A stretch of DNA of 64,000 bases from Paraimprobicoccus trichonymphae (GTDB lineage Bacteria; Bacillota; Clostridia; Oscillospirales; Acutalibacteraceae): positions 372,001-436,000 of the forward strand of contig AP027925.1 in assembly GCA_036322875.1 (NCBI GenBank), given 5' to 3'. Positions 18,439-28,451 of this stretch are shown one piece after another. Within the stretch, counting starts at the first letter, position 1. Every line of letters begins with the position of its first letter. The notes under the pieces are model-generated. The model was not told the DNA's origin and made no database searches. It worked only from the letters and a program-made list of their open reading frames with translations. The position numbers were made by a program, and so were the translations under genes.

Positions 18439-19641
18439 ATGGCAAAAGAAAAATTCGAAAGAAATAAACCGCATATCAATGTGGGAACTATAGGACATGT
18501 TGATCATGGAAAGACAACACTTACGGCTGCTATAACCAAGGTTCTTAATTTTAAGGGTGGCGCAGAATTTATGGATTATGCAAACATAGATAAAGCCCCA
18601 GAAGAAAGAGAACGTGGTATTACTATTAATACAACTCATGTTGAGTATCAGACTGAGAAAAGGCACTATGCACATGTGGACTGCCCAGGTCATGCTGATT
18701 ACGTTAAGAACATGATAACAGGTGCAGCACAAATGGATGGTGCGATATTGGTTGTCTCTGCTGCGGACGGTCCAATGCCTCAGACTAGAGAACATATATT
18801 GTTAGCCCGTCAAGTCGGTGTACCAAACATAGTTGTATTTATGAATAAAGTTGATCAAGTTGATGATCCGGAGTTACTAGATTTGGTTGAAATGGAAATT
18901 AGGGATTTGCTGACAGAATATGAGTTTCCTGGGGATGATACTCCTATAATAAAGGGTTCAGCTTTAAAGGTGTTAGAATCTGAATCTAAAGATCCTAGTG
19001 CTAAAGAGTATGAATGCATAATAGATTTGATGAAATCGGTGGATGAGTACATTCCAAATCCTGTTAGGGATTCAGACAAACCATTTTTAATGCCTATTGA
19101 AGATGTTTTTACTATTACTGGTCGTGGGACAGTAGCAACAGGAAGAGTAGAGCGAGGAAAGTTAAAAGTTTCTGAAGAAGTTGAGATTGTTGGACTCAAA
19201 GAAGATCGCAAGAAAGTTGTTGTAACTGGAATAGAAATGTTTAAGAAAATCCTTGATTATGCAGAAGCTGGAGACAATGTCGGAATTTTGTTGAGAGGTA
19301 TTCAAAGGGAAGAAATAGAAAGAGGTCAAGTTTTATCAAAACCTGGTACTATTCATCCGCACACTAAATTTAAAGGGCAAGTTTATGTTTTGACTAAAGA
19401 AGAAGGTGGTCGGCACACGCCGTTTTTCAACAATTATAGACCGCAGTTTTATTTTAGGACAACAGATGTTACTGGTGTTATTAGGTTACCCGAAGGTACT
19501 GAAATGTGTATGCCTGGTGATAATGTTGTTATGGATGTAGAACTTATTACTTCAATTGCTATTGAAGAAGGTTTGAGGTTTGCAATTCGTGAGGGCGGAC
19601 ATACTGTAGGTTCAGGTGTTGTTACTGCTATTAATTCTTAA
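18439..19641 (+). CDS. tuf: Elongation factor Tu
   Basis: GTPase that brings aminoacyl-tRNA to the ribosome. It has 400 residues with GHVDHGKTTL (G1), DCPGHADYV (G3), NKVDQVDD (G4) and GSALK (G5), then domains 2 and 3 (TGRGTVATGRVERG, PGDNVVMDV). AAGGAG precedes the ATG. Its composition is clearly less AT-rich than its neighbours, as expected for a highly expressed gene. It is not inside a ribosomal-protein operon here; lemA follows 19 bases later, so they may share a transcript. Confidence 0.97.
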   Translation: MAKEKFERNKPHINVGTIGHVDHGKTTLTAAITKVLNFKGGAEFMDYANIDKAPEERERGITINTTHVEYQTEKRHYAHVDCPGHADYVKNMITGAAQMDGAILVVSAADGPMPQTREHILLARQVGVPNIVVFMNKVDQVDDPELLDLVEMEIRDLLTEYEFPGDDTPIIKGSALKVLESESKDPSAKEYECIIDLMKSVDEYIPNPVRDSDKPFLMPIEDVFTITGRGTVATGRVERGKLKVSEEVEIVGLKEDRKKVVVTGIEMFKKILDYAEAGDNVGILLRGIQREEIERGQVLSKPGTIHPHTKFKGQVYVLTKEEGGRHTPFFNNYRPQFYFRTTDVTGVIRLPEGTEMCMPGDNVVMDVELITSIAIEEGLRFAIREGGHTVGSGVVTAINS

Positions 19642-19660
19642 AATGAGGTTATGAAAAATC

Positions 19661-20236
19661 ATGAAAAATCTCTCTACTGGTAAGATTGTTTTGTTTGGTG
19701 TTTTAGGCGCTGTATTAATATTTATCATAAGTTTGTTTTCTAGTTATAATAAAATAGTCAGTTTGAAAGAAAATGTTAATGGTAAAAGTGCTGACATTAG
19801 TACGCAATTGCAAAGAAGAGCTGATTTGGTCCCTAACCTTGTGAGTACTGTTAAAGGTTACGCTTCGCGTGAAACTGAAATAATGACTCAAATTTCTGAT
19901 GCACGTGCGAAGCTTGCTGGAGCTGGTAGCCTAACAGAAAAAGGTCAGGCGAACACTGAGTTGAGTGGTGCGCTTTCTAGACTGTTGGTTGTGGTTGAAA
20001 ATTATCCAAATTTAAAGTCAGATTCTCAATTTACACATTTGATGGACGAATTGGCAGGTACGGAAAATAGAATTAGTGTGTCAAGAAGGGATTATAATAA
20101 TTCAGTTAAAGAATATAATCAAAAAATCAAGGAATTTCCGACGGTTATACTCGCAAATATGTCTGGTTTCAGTGAGGCTGAATATTTTCAAGCGGATGAA
20201 GGTAGTAAAAAAGCACCTTCTGTAAGTTTTAGTTAA
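19661..20236 (+). CDS. lemA: LemA family protein
   Basis: A 191-residue protein with one N-terminal membrane helix (IVLFGVLGAVLIFIISLFSS) and a helical-bundle domain. Family signatures are present: VNGKSADISTQLQRRADLVP, LVSTVKGYASRE, LSRLLVVVENYPNLKSD and ISVSRRDYNNSVKEYN. LemA proteins are usually encoded next to TPM-domain proteins, as here, with a 2-base gap. The role is unknown, probably at the envelope. Confidence 0.93.
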   Translation: MKNLSTGKIVLFGVLGAVLIFIISLFSSYNKIVSLKENVNGKSADISTQLQRRADLVPNLVSTVKGYASRETEIMTQISDARAKLAGAGSLTEKGQANTELSGALSRLLVVVENYPNLKSDSQFTHLMDELAGTENRISVSRRDYNNSVKEYNQKIKEFPTVILANMSGFSEAEYFQADEGSKKAPSVSFS

Positions 20237-20238
20237 AT

Positions 20239-20973
20239 ATGATTAAAAATTTAAAGTTTGTTTTTTTATTTTTTGTTTTTTTTCTAAGTTTTTTTACTTT
20301 ACATGCTATCGTTAATTATACTAGCGATTTTTTTATAAATGATTATGCAAATGTTTTAGATAATGATACAAAGAAATACATACTTTCTAATAGTAAATTA
20401 TTAGATAAAAGAGATTTTGCTCAGGTTGTGGTTTTGACTTTAGAAACATTCGATCAAAATAGTCAAAATTTAGAAGATTTTGCTTTAGATGTTTTTAGAG
20501 ATTGGAAGATCGGAAGTAAAGAAAAAAATCATGGTTTGTTGCTCATTTTGATTTCAAAAAGTAGAAAAATTAGAGTACAGGTTGGTTATGGTCTAGAGGG
20601 GATATTAAATGACGGAAAAGTTGGAAATTTTTTAGAAAAATATGCTGTTCCTCACTTTAAAAAAGGTGATTTTAACTTAGGAATAAAAAACTTGTACTCT
20701 GTTATTATATCCGAAATATACTCTAGTAATAATTTAGAAGTCCCAGATGATGTTTCTGAAAGTACCAAGTCTGGTGAAAATTCACCTCTTGACGTTTTTT
20801 TTATTGTTATCATTATTGTTGCTGTGATTGCTTTTGGTGCCATAGGCGGTTTTTTCGGTGGAATTAGTGGTGGTGGTAATTACCATAATGGCAGAGGTGG
20901 TAATTTTGGTGGAGGAGGCAATCACGGTGGTGGTGGTAGCTCGGGTGGTGGTGGCGCTTCCAGAAATTTTTAA
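20239..20973 (+). CDS. TPM-domain (YgcG-like) membrane protein
   Basis: It has 244 residues. A signal peptide (about 1-24) is followed by a TPM domain (FINDYANVLDN, GSKEKNHGLLLILISKSRKI, VQVGYGLEGILNDG) to about residue 150. A membrane helix follows near 185-207, and the tail is almost all Gly, Ser, His and Asn. The TPM fold occurs in thylakoid and membrane-associated proteins of unclear, sometimes phosphatase-linked, function. It is translationally coupled to lemA. Confidence 0.9.
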   Translation: MIKNLKFVFLFFVFFLSFFTLHAIVNYTSDFFINDYANVLDNDTKKYILSNSKLLDKRDFAQVVVLTLETFDQNSQNLEDFALDVFRDWKIGSKEKNHGLLLILISKSRKIRVQVGYGLEGILNDGKVGNFLEKYAVPHFKKGDFNLGIKNLYSVIISEIYSSNNLEVPDDVSESTKSGENSPLDVFFIVIIIVAVIAFGAIGGFFGGISGGGNYHNGRGGNFGGGGNHGGGGSSGGGGASRNF

Positions 20974-20989
20974 ATGGAGTGTTTTTAAA

Positions 20990-21988
20990 ATTATAATAGT
21001 TTCAATTATTATGCCAGTTTTTAACGAAGAAAATTATATAGATAAAGCTATAAAATCGGTTTTAAATCAGAATTTTGATAACAATAATTTGGAATTTATT
21101 ATAATTGATGGAAATTCTGAAGATAAAACTGTTAATTTGATAAAAAATTATTTAAAAAAATATAAATTTATAAAGTTATTAAATAATTTAAAAAGAACAG
21201 TTCAATATGGATTAAATATTGGAATTAAAAATTCTATAGGAAAATATATAGTTAGAATAGATGCACATGCCGAATACGCTCAGAATTATATTTCAAAATG
21301 TATAGAATGTTTAGAAAAAACTAGAGCTGATAATGTTGGCGGTCCGACAATTGCAGGATATTTGAATGGTAATAGAATACAAAAAGTAATTGCTGCAAGT
21401 TATCATAGTAAGTTTGCATTAGGTGGAGGTAAATTTCATAAAAAAAATTATGAAGGTTATGCTGATACTGTAGCTTGGGGAACTTTTAAAAGAAAATACT
21501 TAATTAATATAGGAATGTATGACGAAAATTTTGCTTATAATGAAGATGATGAGTTAAATTACAGAATTATAAAAAATAATGGAAAAATATATATAAATCC
21601 TGAAATAAGAAGTATTTATTATCCTAGAGATAGTTATTTAAAGTTATTTAAACAATATTTTAATTATGGGTTTTGGAAGATTTTAGTTATGAAAAAACAC
21701 AAAAAACCTGCTAGAATTTCTCATATTGTACCTATGTTATTTGTTCTTTATTTGGTACTTGGAGGAATTTTGTCTTTGTTTTTTAAAAAAATATCTTTAA
21801 TTTTTAATATTGTTATAATAATATATTTAATGTTAAATATTAGTTTTTCTTTTAAAAATGAATATTTAGATAAGTTTTCAGAAAAATTAAAATTGATTTT
21901 TGTGCATTTTATTTTGCATTTTTCGTACGGAATTGGAAGTTTAGCAGGAATTCTTTCAAAAAAAATTAGAAAAATGTTCAAATTTTAA
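20990..21988 (+). CDS. Family 2 glycosyltransferase
   Basis: Membrane-associated GT-A transferase of about 332 residues. IIMPVFNEENYIDKAI forms the first Rossmann strand, RIDAHAEY near residue 89 is the DxD-like metal site and NEDDELNYRI is the acceptor motif. Three membrane helices lie at the C-terminus. An ATG at 21011 would cut off the first strand. A GGAGT site at 20976 points to an ATT at 20990 as the likely start. The ATG far upstream (20858) lies in the Gly-repeat part of the TPM gene and is unlikely. It resembles succinoglycan/exopolysaccharide-type enzymes; the sugar is unknown. Confidence 0.85.
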   Translation: MIIVSIIMPVFNEENYIDKAIKSVLNQNFDNNNLEFIIIDGNSEDKTVNLIKNYLKKYKFIKLLNNLKRTVQYGLNIGIKNSIGKYIVRIDAHAEYAQNYISKCIECLEKTRADNVGGPTIAGYLNGNRIQKVIAASYHSKFALGGGKFHKKNYEGYADTVAWGTFKRKYLINIGMYDENFAYNEDDELNYRIIKNNGKIYINPEIRSIYYPRDSYLKLFKQYFNYGFWKILVMKKHKKPARISHIVPMLFVLYLVLGGILSLFFKKISLIFNIVIIIYLMLNISFSFKNEYLDKFSEKLKLIFVHFILHFSYGIGSLAGILSKKIRKMFKF

Positions 21989-22080
21989 ATGTTAATTTAA
22001 ATATAAAGACCAATTTATATGGATAAATTATGGTTTTTTGTTTATAATTAGAGAGTGATTTAAAAATAAAAAAAAAATAT

Positions 22081-23049
22081 GTGGATATATATTCCAATGA
22101 AAAAAAAATATTTAGTTTTTATAAGTTTTTTATGATGTTGTTTTTTACTCTTTTAGGTGGCGTGGGAGCTTTTTTTATATATATATATACGGTAATAAAA
22201 TCTTTTAAATTTGAAGAGATTCAAAGTACACCGATAAGGAGCAAAATTGGAAATGGCAGTAATTACGACCAAAATAGTGGCAATAACATAGATAACATGG
22301 TTTTAAATATTTTACTTTTGGGTGTCGACGGTGTTTCTAAAAATGATCGTGGTAGAAGTGACACTATTTTAGTTATATCTTTAAATGTTAGAACAAAAAA
22401 AATAAAAATTGTTTCAATAATGAGAGATACTTGGTGTGTAATCCCTAAACATGGTAGTGACAGAATAAATGCTGCCTATTCTTATGGAGGTGCTAATCTT
22501 ACTGCTGAGACTATACAGCTTAATTTTGGAATTCCTATAGATAGGTATGTTTGGGTGAAATTTGATGATTTTGTTGTGATTATAAACATTCTCGGTGGAA
22601 TAGACTTAAATTTGACGACATCAGAAGTTAATTATATAAATAAATATTCTGGTTACAGACCACAATTAATTGGATCAGGATTTTTCCTTCTTAACGGAAT
22701 ACAAACTTTACGTCATGCACAAAACAGAAATAGCATAGGTTCAGATTATGACAGAACTAGACGTCAAAGAGACATACTTATAGCTTTATTTAATAAATCT
22801 AAAAATTTAAATTTAATTCAGCTAGCTTCTTTCATTTCTAACATAATACCTATGATAAATACTAATTTTAATTCTAGAGAAATAGCAAAACTTACTAGCA
22901 ATATATCTAAATATTTGAATTACAATTTGGAACAACTTAGAATTCCGACGGACGATAATGTTATGAGCAAGACTATAGACGGTAAATCAGTATTGGTTAT
23001 ACCAGACAAAACGGAAACTAAACAATATTTAAATTTTGCTTTATCATAA
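22081..23049 (+). CDS. LytR-CpsA-Psr (LCP) family transferase
   Basis: Envelope enzyme family that moves lipid-linked glycopolymers onto peptidoglycan. It has 322 residues. A membrane helix near residues 15-36 is followed by an extracellular LCP domain: RSDTILVISL, IKIVSIMRDTW, DRINAAYSYGG, GGIDLNL, LNGIQTLRHAQNR and DYDRTRRQRDIL. The Arg and Asp residues that bind the pyrophosphate lipid are present. The start is a GTG at 22081 with only a weak ribosome site; an ATA at 22066 is an alternative. It follows a glycosyltransferase, which suggests a shared role in a surface polymer. Confidence 0.9.
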   Translation: MDIYSNEKKIFSFYKFFMMLFFTLLGGVGAFFIYIYTVIKSFKFEEIQSTPIRSKIGNGSNYDQNSGNNIDNMVLNILLLGVDGVSKNDRGRSDTILVISLNVRTKKIKIVSIMRDTWCVIPKHGSDRINAAYSYGGANLTAETIQLNFGIPIDRYVWVKFDDFVVIINILGGIDLNLTTSEVNYINKYSGYRPQLIGSGFFLLNGIQTLRHAQNRNSIGSDYDRTRRQRDILIALFNKSKNLNLIQLASFISNIIPMINTNFNSREIAKLTSNISKYLNYNLEQLRIPTDDNVMSKTIDGKSVLVIPDKTETKQYLNFALS

Positions 23050-23481
23050 TATAAAGCCTAAATTCTATTCATGCGAAAAAGGAAAACCGACAAACATTTA
23101 TTTTAGAGAGAAAAATTGTCTGATTTTTATTGTTTTTTTAGAATTTGTTCGCAACAAAAAATTTAGTATAAAAAGTGATTTAGATACTAATAACATAGAT
23201 CGTTTAAAACCTCCGCTATAAAATTTTCAAGATTTAATTGATAAATTCTAAGTCACAATATTATAGACCGAAAGGATCAAAACATCCCACATTTCCAGAT
23301 GCTCCTCCTTATCCTTTGGACTATGGATGGTTCGAGGATAGATGTTTTTCAATGGAGTTCAGGAAAAATAGAGGTTTTAAAAAATGAATATACTCATTAT
23401 TAGAATTAAATTTATCCAAAGTCCAAGAAAAACTGTATTAAGTAATGGTTTTTTGGTTTCTACAAAATCCAGTGTTTCATT
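23050..23481 (+). other. No clear gene; short decayed frames
   Basis: A 46-codon open piece (HFQMLLLILWTMDGSRID onward, 23270-23400) may be a remnant, but no family is recognised. Nothing else is supported. Confidence 0.3.
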
Positions 23482-24171
23482 TTGAATAAGTATAAAGTAA
23501 TCAAAATTAAGCAGGGAACGTCATGCAAACCATATTTGAAAATTTTTGGATTTCTTGCAATTTTCACAACAATTTTTGCATTTAATTTTTTTTTACCACT
23601 TCATAATTTTTTAGATTTTGGTTCCGGAAATTTATCGGGGCGTATGTGGAGCTGGGGAGAGATTTTAGTTGCATTCACAGTAGCTTATTACATTTTCAAA
23701 TTTCATAAAAAAACTTTTATTTCTCTTGGAGTCGGTTCATTGGTTGCGATTCCATTTGCAATAATCAACAACATGGTAATTTCTGGCTCACGAGTATTTT
23801 GGGGTAAGGGAAGCACCGAAAGATATTTTCACAATTTTTAAATCTGCTTTACATGCTTTGCCACTTGGAATATTCGAAGAAATTGTGTGGCGGTTTTTTT
23901 TTCAGCATTTATCTTGGCTGTCTTTAACGGTAAAATTCCAAAAAATAAATCTACAACTTTCTTAATTTATTTTTTACTTGTAGTCCCGCATTGCATAATA
24001 TACTTGCCTGATATGTTTATCCGAAACAAATTGATGGCATTATTTGGCCTTACTTTCACAGCTATACTTTTTGGTACACCAATGGCATGGCTTTTCAGAA
24101 ATAGAAATTTACAAACGGACTCAGCATTCCACTGGAGTGTTGATTTTATAAGATTTTGTTTTGGGTCTTAA
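23482..24171 (+). pseudogene. CPBP intramembrane protease, two frameshifts
   Basis: The N-terminal 110 residues form several membrane helices. The conserved catalytic block LPLGIFEEIVWRFFF (EExxxR motif) lies in a second frame between about 23815 and 23895. A run of nine T (23894-23902) then needs one more base to enter the third open piece (SAFILAVFNGKIPKN) that ends at 24171. All three parts together make a CPBP (Abi/CAAX-type) membrane protease of about 230 residues. In bacteria these serve in protein processing or bacteriocin self-immunity. As sequenced it is broken. Confidence 0.7.
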
Positions 24172-24224
24172 TTTAAAAAAATTCAAAGGATGGTAAATTG
24201 ATGATTATGTGCCATATTTTAAAA

Positions 24225-24470
24225 TTAAGATCTATACTTGAAAAGATGCACATAGCCGAAGTAAATCTATCAAGAAAAACGTGTTAATGGACTATTGGGG
24301 CAAATTTTATATTAAGAAAAAGAGGACTTGTAGAATCCGTAAACGACCTCCTAAAAGAACGTTATCAAATAGAGCTTTTTAGACATCGCTGACAAACAAA
24401 TTTTTTAGTTAATCGGTTTGATTGTCTATTCTTCTATTTATAAAAATACGTTATTAAACATTAATTGTAA
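24225..24470 (+). mobile_element. IS982-family transposase remnant
   Basis: The plus strand encodes NFILRKRGLVESVNDLLKER followed by YQIELFRHR and NFLVN, the conserved C-terminus of IS982 transposases. The rest is lost. Confidence 0.7.
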
Positions 24471-24699
24471 CGATGTAACATCTTTTAGCTTAAAATTGAT
24501 TCCATCGAACTCGCGTAAAATTAGATAGAAACAACACATTTTAGCGTCATATCTTGCATTGCCGTCTATTATAAAAAACCGTTGATCACTTGAAAACAAA
24601 GCGATTTAGGTGAACTTTTCTTATGCCTGAAAACAGCGAAACCGTTTTCATTGAAAAAATGGAACTAATTTACATTGTATCTAAATTATAATACAAATA

Positions 24700-24790
24700 T
24701 GGCGGAGAAGGAGGGATTCGAACCCTCGCGACAGTTTCCTGACCTATTCCCTTAGCAGGGGAACCTCTTCAACCACTTGAGTACTTCTCC
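24700..24790 (-). tRNA. tRNA-Ser (GCT)
   Basis: GGAGAAG acceptor pairs with CTTCTCC. The T arm has GGTTCGAATCC, there is a long variable arm, and CCA is encoded. The anticodon loop TGCTAAG gives GCT, reading AGC/AGT serine codons. Confidence 0.95.
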
Positions 24791-24803
24791 ATTAATGATG
24801 CCC

Positions 24804-24892
24804 TGGCGGAGAGAAAGGGATTCGAACCCTTGGTTTCTTTCGAAAACACTAGTTTTCAAGACTAGCTCCTTAAACCGCTCGGACATCTCTCC
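24804..24892 (-). tRNA. tRNA-Ser (TGA)
   Basis: GGAGAGA acceptor pairs with TCTCTCC. It has a T arm with GGTTCGAATCC, a long variable arm and an encoded CCA. The anticodon loop CTTGAAA gives TGA, reading TCN serine codons. It lies 13 bases upstream of the second tRNA-Ser, in the same unit. Confidence 0.95.
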
Positions 24893-24952
24893 TGTTACTT
24901 TATATACTATTATAATTTAAAAATTCTGTCAAATATTTTTTAAATTTTACAA

Positions 24953-24982
24953 AAAAATCAGCGTAAATCGCTGAATTTTTAA
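24953..24982. terminator. Hairpin with T tail
   Basis: AATCAGCG and CGCTGAATT pair around TAAAT, followed by T on the plus strand and by T on the minus strand as well. It could end transcription from either side. Confidence 0.5.
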
Positions 24983-24985
24983 GAT

Positions 24986-25034
24986 TGACTTTATTTTATT
25001 TCAAGCGTAAATTTTCGTGAATTTTACGGTACTT
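24986..25034 (-). repeat. IS605-type right end, 5' part only
   Basis: On the minus strand: GTACCGTAAAATTCACG, TTTACGCTTGAAATAAAAT. It matches the first half of the right-end repeat family; the GAACCAAG part is missing. Confidence 0.4.
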
Positions 25035-25524
25035 ATTTAACACTAACAATTTATTATTTTTGGGGTGATTCGTCTGACTAAAGTTTATTAGTGGTTTTCT
25101 CGCTTTTTTTTATATAAAACTATTTTCGTAAAACATCTTTCGTAAAACATTTGAGGTATTGTCTAGTTTTACAGCTCAATTTTAAAAATTCCTATTAAAA
25201 AATTTTCATACGTTTTTTATTGTAAAATCATCGAAATGTTGCACAAACATAATTAATAATCCACACTCTAATTTTCGCTGAACTTTGCATATTCAAGCTC
25301 ACTTTGTGAATCCAACTACAAAACTTTATTTTTTGAATTTTTTACAACAATGCAACTGTTATTATTATTTGTCAAAAATTATTCCATGTTTTAAATTACA
25401 GCTTATATAAATCGGGATAATGTTTGTTTGTTTTTTTATTTTACCATTCTAATATTTGGCTGCGTATAGTTATTATTGTATGAAGACTATTTTAAAGTAT
25501 GATTCAATTTTTAGTATTAATTTA
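25035..25524. other. Non-coding stretch
   Basis: AT-rich, with no gene, RNA or repeat recognised. Confidence 0.5.
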
Positions 25525-26112
25525 TTATTCAAAAAAACCTCTTTTTAGAAAATATCCTTTGCTGTGTGAACAAACAGAACAGATTTTAGGTGCTTCTTTT
25601 CCATAATGAACATGACCACAATTTAAACAAATGTAAGTAGTTTCTTTTTCTGACTTAAATAAACTATCAGTTTCTAACAAATTTATTAATTTTTTAAATC
25701 TATCATAGTGAATCTTTTCAATTTTAGATATACTGTAAAAACTTTCTGAAATCTCTTTAAAATTTTCTTCTTTAGCTATACTGCTAAAATTTTTGTATAC
25801 TGAGCTATATTCTTCAAATTCGTTATGTATGGCTGATTTCAATAAATCCAGAACATCATTTGATAAATTTACTGGAAACGCACTAGAAATATCTATATTT
25901 TGATTGTTCAAATTTTTCAAGTAATTATAAAAAATTTTTGCATGCTCTTTTTCTTGGTTGGCTGTAAATAAACATATTTTCTCTATTATATTCAAATTCT
26001 GATTTTTAGCTTTTGAAGCCATAAATGTATATCTATTCCTTGCTTGGCTTTCCCCGGCAAAAGCTTTCATTAAGTTTATTTTAGTTATACTATTTTCAAA
26101 TTTTAATGACAT
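25525..26112 (-). CDS. rbr: Rubrerythrin
   Basis: Di-iron peroxidase that removes hydrogen peroxide in anaerobes. It has 195 residues with AGGAGAAAG before the ATG. The four-helix ferritin-like part has FAGESQARNRY, ANQEKEHAKIF, NEFEEYSSVY and KIEKIHYDRF, carrying the Glu/His iron ligands. The C-terminal rubredoxin-like knuckle has two CxxC pairs (CLNCGH and CSVC). It is divergently arranged with ecfT. Its presence indicates an anaerobic or microaerobic life. Confidence 0.95.
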   Translation of the reverse strand: MSLKFENSITKINLMKAFAGESQARNRYTFMASKAKNQNLNIIEKICLFTANQEKEHAKIFYNYLKNLNNQNIDISSAFPVNLSNDVLDLLKSAIHNEFEEYSSVYKNFSSIAKEENFKEISESFYSISKIEKIHYDRFKKLINLLETDSLFKSEKETTYICLNCGHVHYGKEAPKICSVCSHSKGYFLKRGFFE

Positions 26113-26166
26113 TTATTTCTTTCTCCTATTTTATTTTTATTCAAACAGTTATATAATCCATTAGGT

Positions 26167-26970
26167 ATGATTAAAAATATAATTATTGGAAATTACATTC
26201 CTGTCGTTTCTATTATACATAAATTAGATCCTAGAACCAAATTATTTATATCTATGATATTTATGATATCATTATTTGTTGCCAGCAAATATTTATTAGC
26301 TTTAAGCATAATTTCGGTTTTGTTATTAGTAAGTATTTCAGGAATTTCAATAAAAAAATTTTTTAAAAGTGCAAAAGGAGTATCTTTTTTCATAATATTT
26401 TCTTCAGTTTTAAACATATTTTATAGCCAAGGCGAGGTTGTATTCCGGTACTATTTTATAACTATAACTAAGTTAGGAATAGAAAATTGTATTTTTTATG
26501 CTCTAAGAATGCTAAATTTAATTTTTATGAGTTCTATAATAAGTTTTACAACTTTACCGAGTGATATGGTCTACGGTATAGAATATTTTCTCCAATTTTT
26601 AAAAATTTTTAAAATTAATACTCAAGACATTTCACTTATAATTTCTATATCTTTGAGGTTTATTCCTGTAATTTTTGAGGAAACTAATAAAATAATAATA
26701 GCTCAAAAATCTCGTGGAGCAAATTTTGAAGAAAAAAATATAATAAAAAGAACAAAAACCTATCTAAATATATTATTTCCAATGTTTTATTCGTGTTTTA
26801 AAAGAGCTTCTGATTTAGCTGTGGCTTTGGAATCTAGATGTTACAATAATTCTATTAAACACACAAAATTAAAAAAATTTAAATTAAAAAAAATAGATTA
26901 TTTATTTATATTTTTATTTATATTGCATTTAATATTAATTATAATTATTTCAAAAATTTTTCTGAAATAA
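26167..26970 (+). CDS. ecfT: ECF transporter transmembrane subunit EcfT
   Basis: Scaffold subunit that links EcfA ATPases to S components such as the folT-like protein at 17699. It has 267 residues. HKLDPRTKLF at the N-terminus is typical, and there are several membrane helices. Two Ala/Ser-Arg coupling helices are present: AQKSRGANF near residue 180 and ALESRCYNN near 220. No ecfA lies beside it. Confidence 0.92.
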   Translation: MIKNIIIGNYIPVVSIIHKLDPRTKLFISMIFMISLFVASKYLLALSIISVLLLVSISGISIKKFFKSAKGVSFFIIFSSVLNIFYSQGEVVFRYYFITITKLGIENCIFYALRMLNLIFMSSIISFTTLPSDMVYGIEYFLQFLKIFKINTQDISLIISISLRFIPVIFEETNKIIIAQKSRGANFEEKNIIKRTKTYLNILFPMFYSCFKRASDLAVALESRCYNNSIKHTKLKKFKLKKIDYLFIFLFILHLILIIIISKIFLK

Positions 26971-27112
26971 AAAAATATAACTTAATTTTTAGTTGTTATT
27001 TTTAATTTTATGCCAGATTATTAATTTACCTAGGATTTGTTCACACAAAATTAAATAATCAAAAATGAAATCAAATTACACAAAAAATAAATCACTTAAT
27101 TTTCAAGAATAT

Positions 27113-28261
27113 TCATTCAAAATTTTCTTCTAAAATACTCAATATATCTGGCAATTTTAAAATATTTCCAGGTTTTATATCTTCTTGATTTTCTATATTG
27201 TTAAAACTTAAAACCGAATTTTTATAATCAGTAGTTCCATAGTATTCATCACAAATAGAGTCTAAGGTGTCAGTTTGTTTTACTACATGATCTTCAAAAT
27301 CTATATCAGAATCTGATGAAATTATTAATTCAGGTATGTTATGGGTATCTATGGTTTGTGAAACGTAAGAACCATCCAAGATGATATTTTTTTTAGAATC
27401 ATCCTTTATATCAGCTGTATAATTAATTCCTCCTATTGATACGAGTTTAATTGAATCAGCTGGTTTATTGCCTTCATTTAATTTAATGTAAACTAAATAA
27501 CTCAAACCAGCAGTTACAGCTAAAATTATGGCAAGATTGGTATATTTTTTTATCAAATATTTTCTTAAAAATATTTGAGTTTTAATATAAGATACTATTC
27601 CACTATTTTTTATGGACTTTTCTGAATTTTTGAAGTCTATTATTAGCTCAGGAATTGATTCGTAAATTTTATTTTTGCATTTATCTAAAATCATTTGCAT
27701 TTTTACATTATATTTGTTTTGAGATTCTTTTTGAAAAATTGTAAATATAATATCATGAATATTTTTTGAAATTACATCATCCAAATTTAAATTTTTATCA
27801 TTTTTAAAAATGTCTTGAAAATTATATTTAATATAAATTTTCTTTTCTAGATCTACTTGAATATTTTCTGGCTTTGTTATACAAGCAAGAATTTCTTTGG
27901 GAAGATTTTTGAGTAGTTCTATTTTTACTAATATTAATTCTAAAATTTGAGTTCTTTCTTCAAATACAGAAGTTAAAATTTTTTTATCATATTTTAAATT
28001 TATACTTTCAGCGTCTTTGTACCTAAAAATACAGTAAAAATTATTATTGGAAATAAAAAATTCTATAAAATCCTCTAATTTATCTTGACCAAAAAAAATT
28101 GAGCGTAATCTTTTGAACAGTTCAACAGTTTCTTTTTTATAAGCTATTTTGTTAATTATATACATGTTTTTATCAATTATTTTTTTATTTTTATAAGATA
28201 CAGTCACTTTTATTAGTTCACTTGAAAACAATTTTGCTATTTGAATATAATTATTTATCAC
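27113..28261 (-). CDS. Membrane protein with C-terminal LysM domain
   Basis: It has 382 residues. The first 235 residues are hydrophilic, rich in Ile/Lys/Asn and of no recognised family. A single membrane helix follows (LAIILAVTAGLSYLVYIKL, about 243-262). An outer segment then ends in a LysM domain (VKQTDTLDSICDEYYGT, LSFNNIENQEDIKPG, about 325-370), which binds peptidoglycan. The topology is cytosolic N-terminus and external C-terminus. Similar layouts occur in Clostridia division and spore-envelope proteins, but no specific match can be claimed. The ribosome site is weak. Confidence 0.75.
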   Translation of the reverse strand: MINNYIQIAKLFSSELIKVTVSYKNKKIIDKNMYIINKIAYKKETVELFKRLRSIFFGQDKLEDFIEFFISNNNFYCIFRYKDAESINLKYDKKILTSVFEERTQILELILVKIELLKNLPKEILACITKPENIQVDLEKKIYIKYNFQDIFKNDKNLNLDDVISKNIHDIIFTIFQKESQNKYNVKMQMILDKCKNKIYESIPELIIDFKNSEKSIKNSGIVSYIKTQIFLRKYLIKKYTNLAIILAVTAGLSYLVYIKLNEGNKPADSIKLVSIGGINYTADIKDDSKKNIILDGSYVSQTIDTHNIPELIISSDSDIDFEDHVVKQTDTLDSICDEYYGTTDYKNSVLSFNNIENQEDIKPGNILKLPDILSILEENFE

Positions 28262-28451
28262 GAAACATCCACTCTTTTCATAAAAAACATATTTTTATTC
28301 GATTTTTTATATTTTTAACTAAATTATATTACCAAATCAGTAGAAAGTAAATAATTTAGTTGATTTTTACTTGCGAACTTCCTTCTGAATTTTCATAAAG
28401 TATTCGGTAATAATACTTTAAAAATAATTTTTCAGATTATGGTGATTTACA

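Noticed and set aside
18325..18795. 156-codon minus-strand open frame
   Set aside because: It is antisense to tuf and its promoter; no ribosome site or family features.
20858..20989. Upstream extension of the glycosyltransferase to an ATG at 20858
   Set aside because: That part is the shifted frame of the Gly-repeat tail of the TPM gene (Val-rich low complexity); a ribosome site near 20976 supports a later start.
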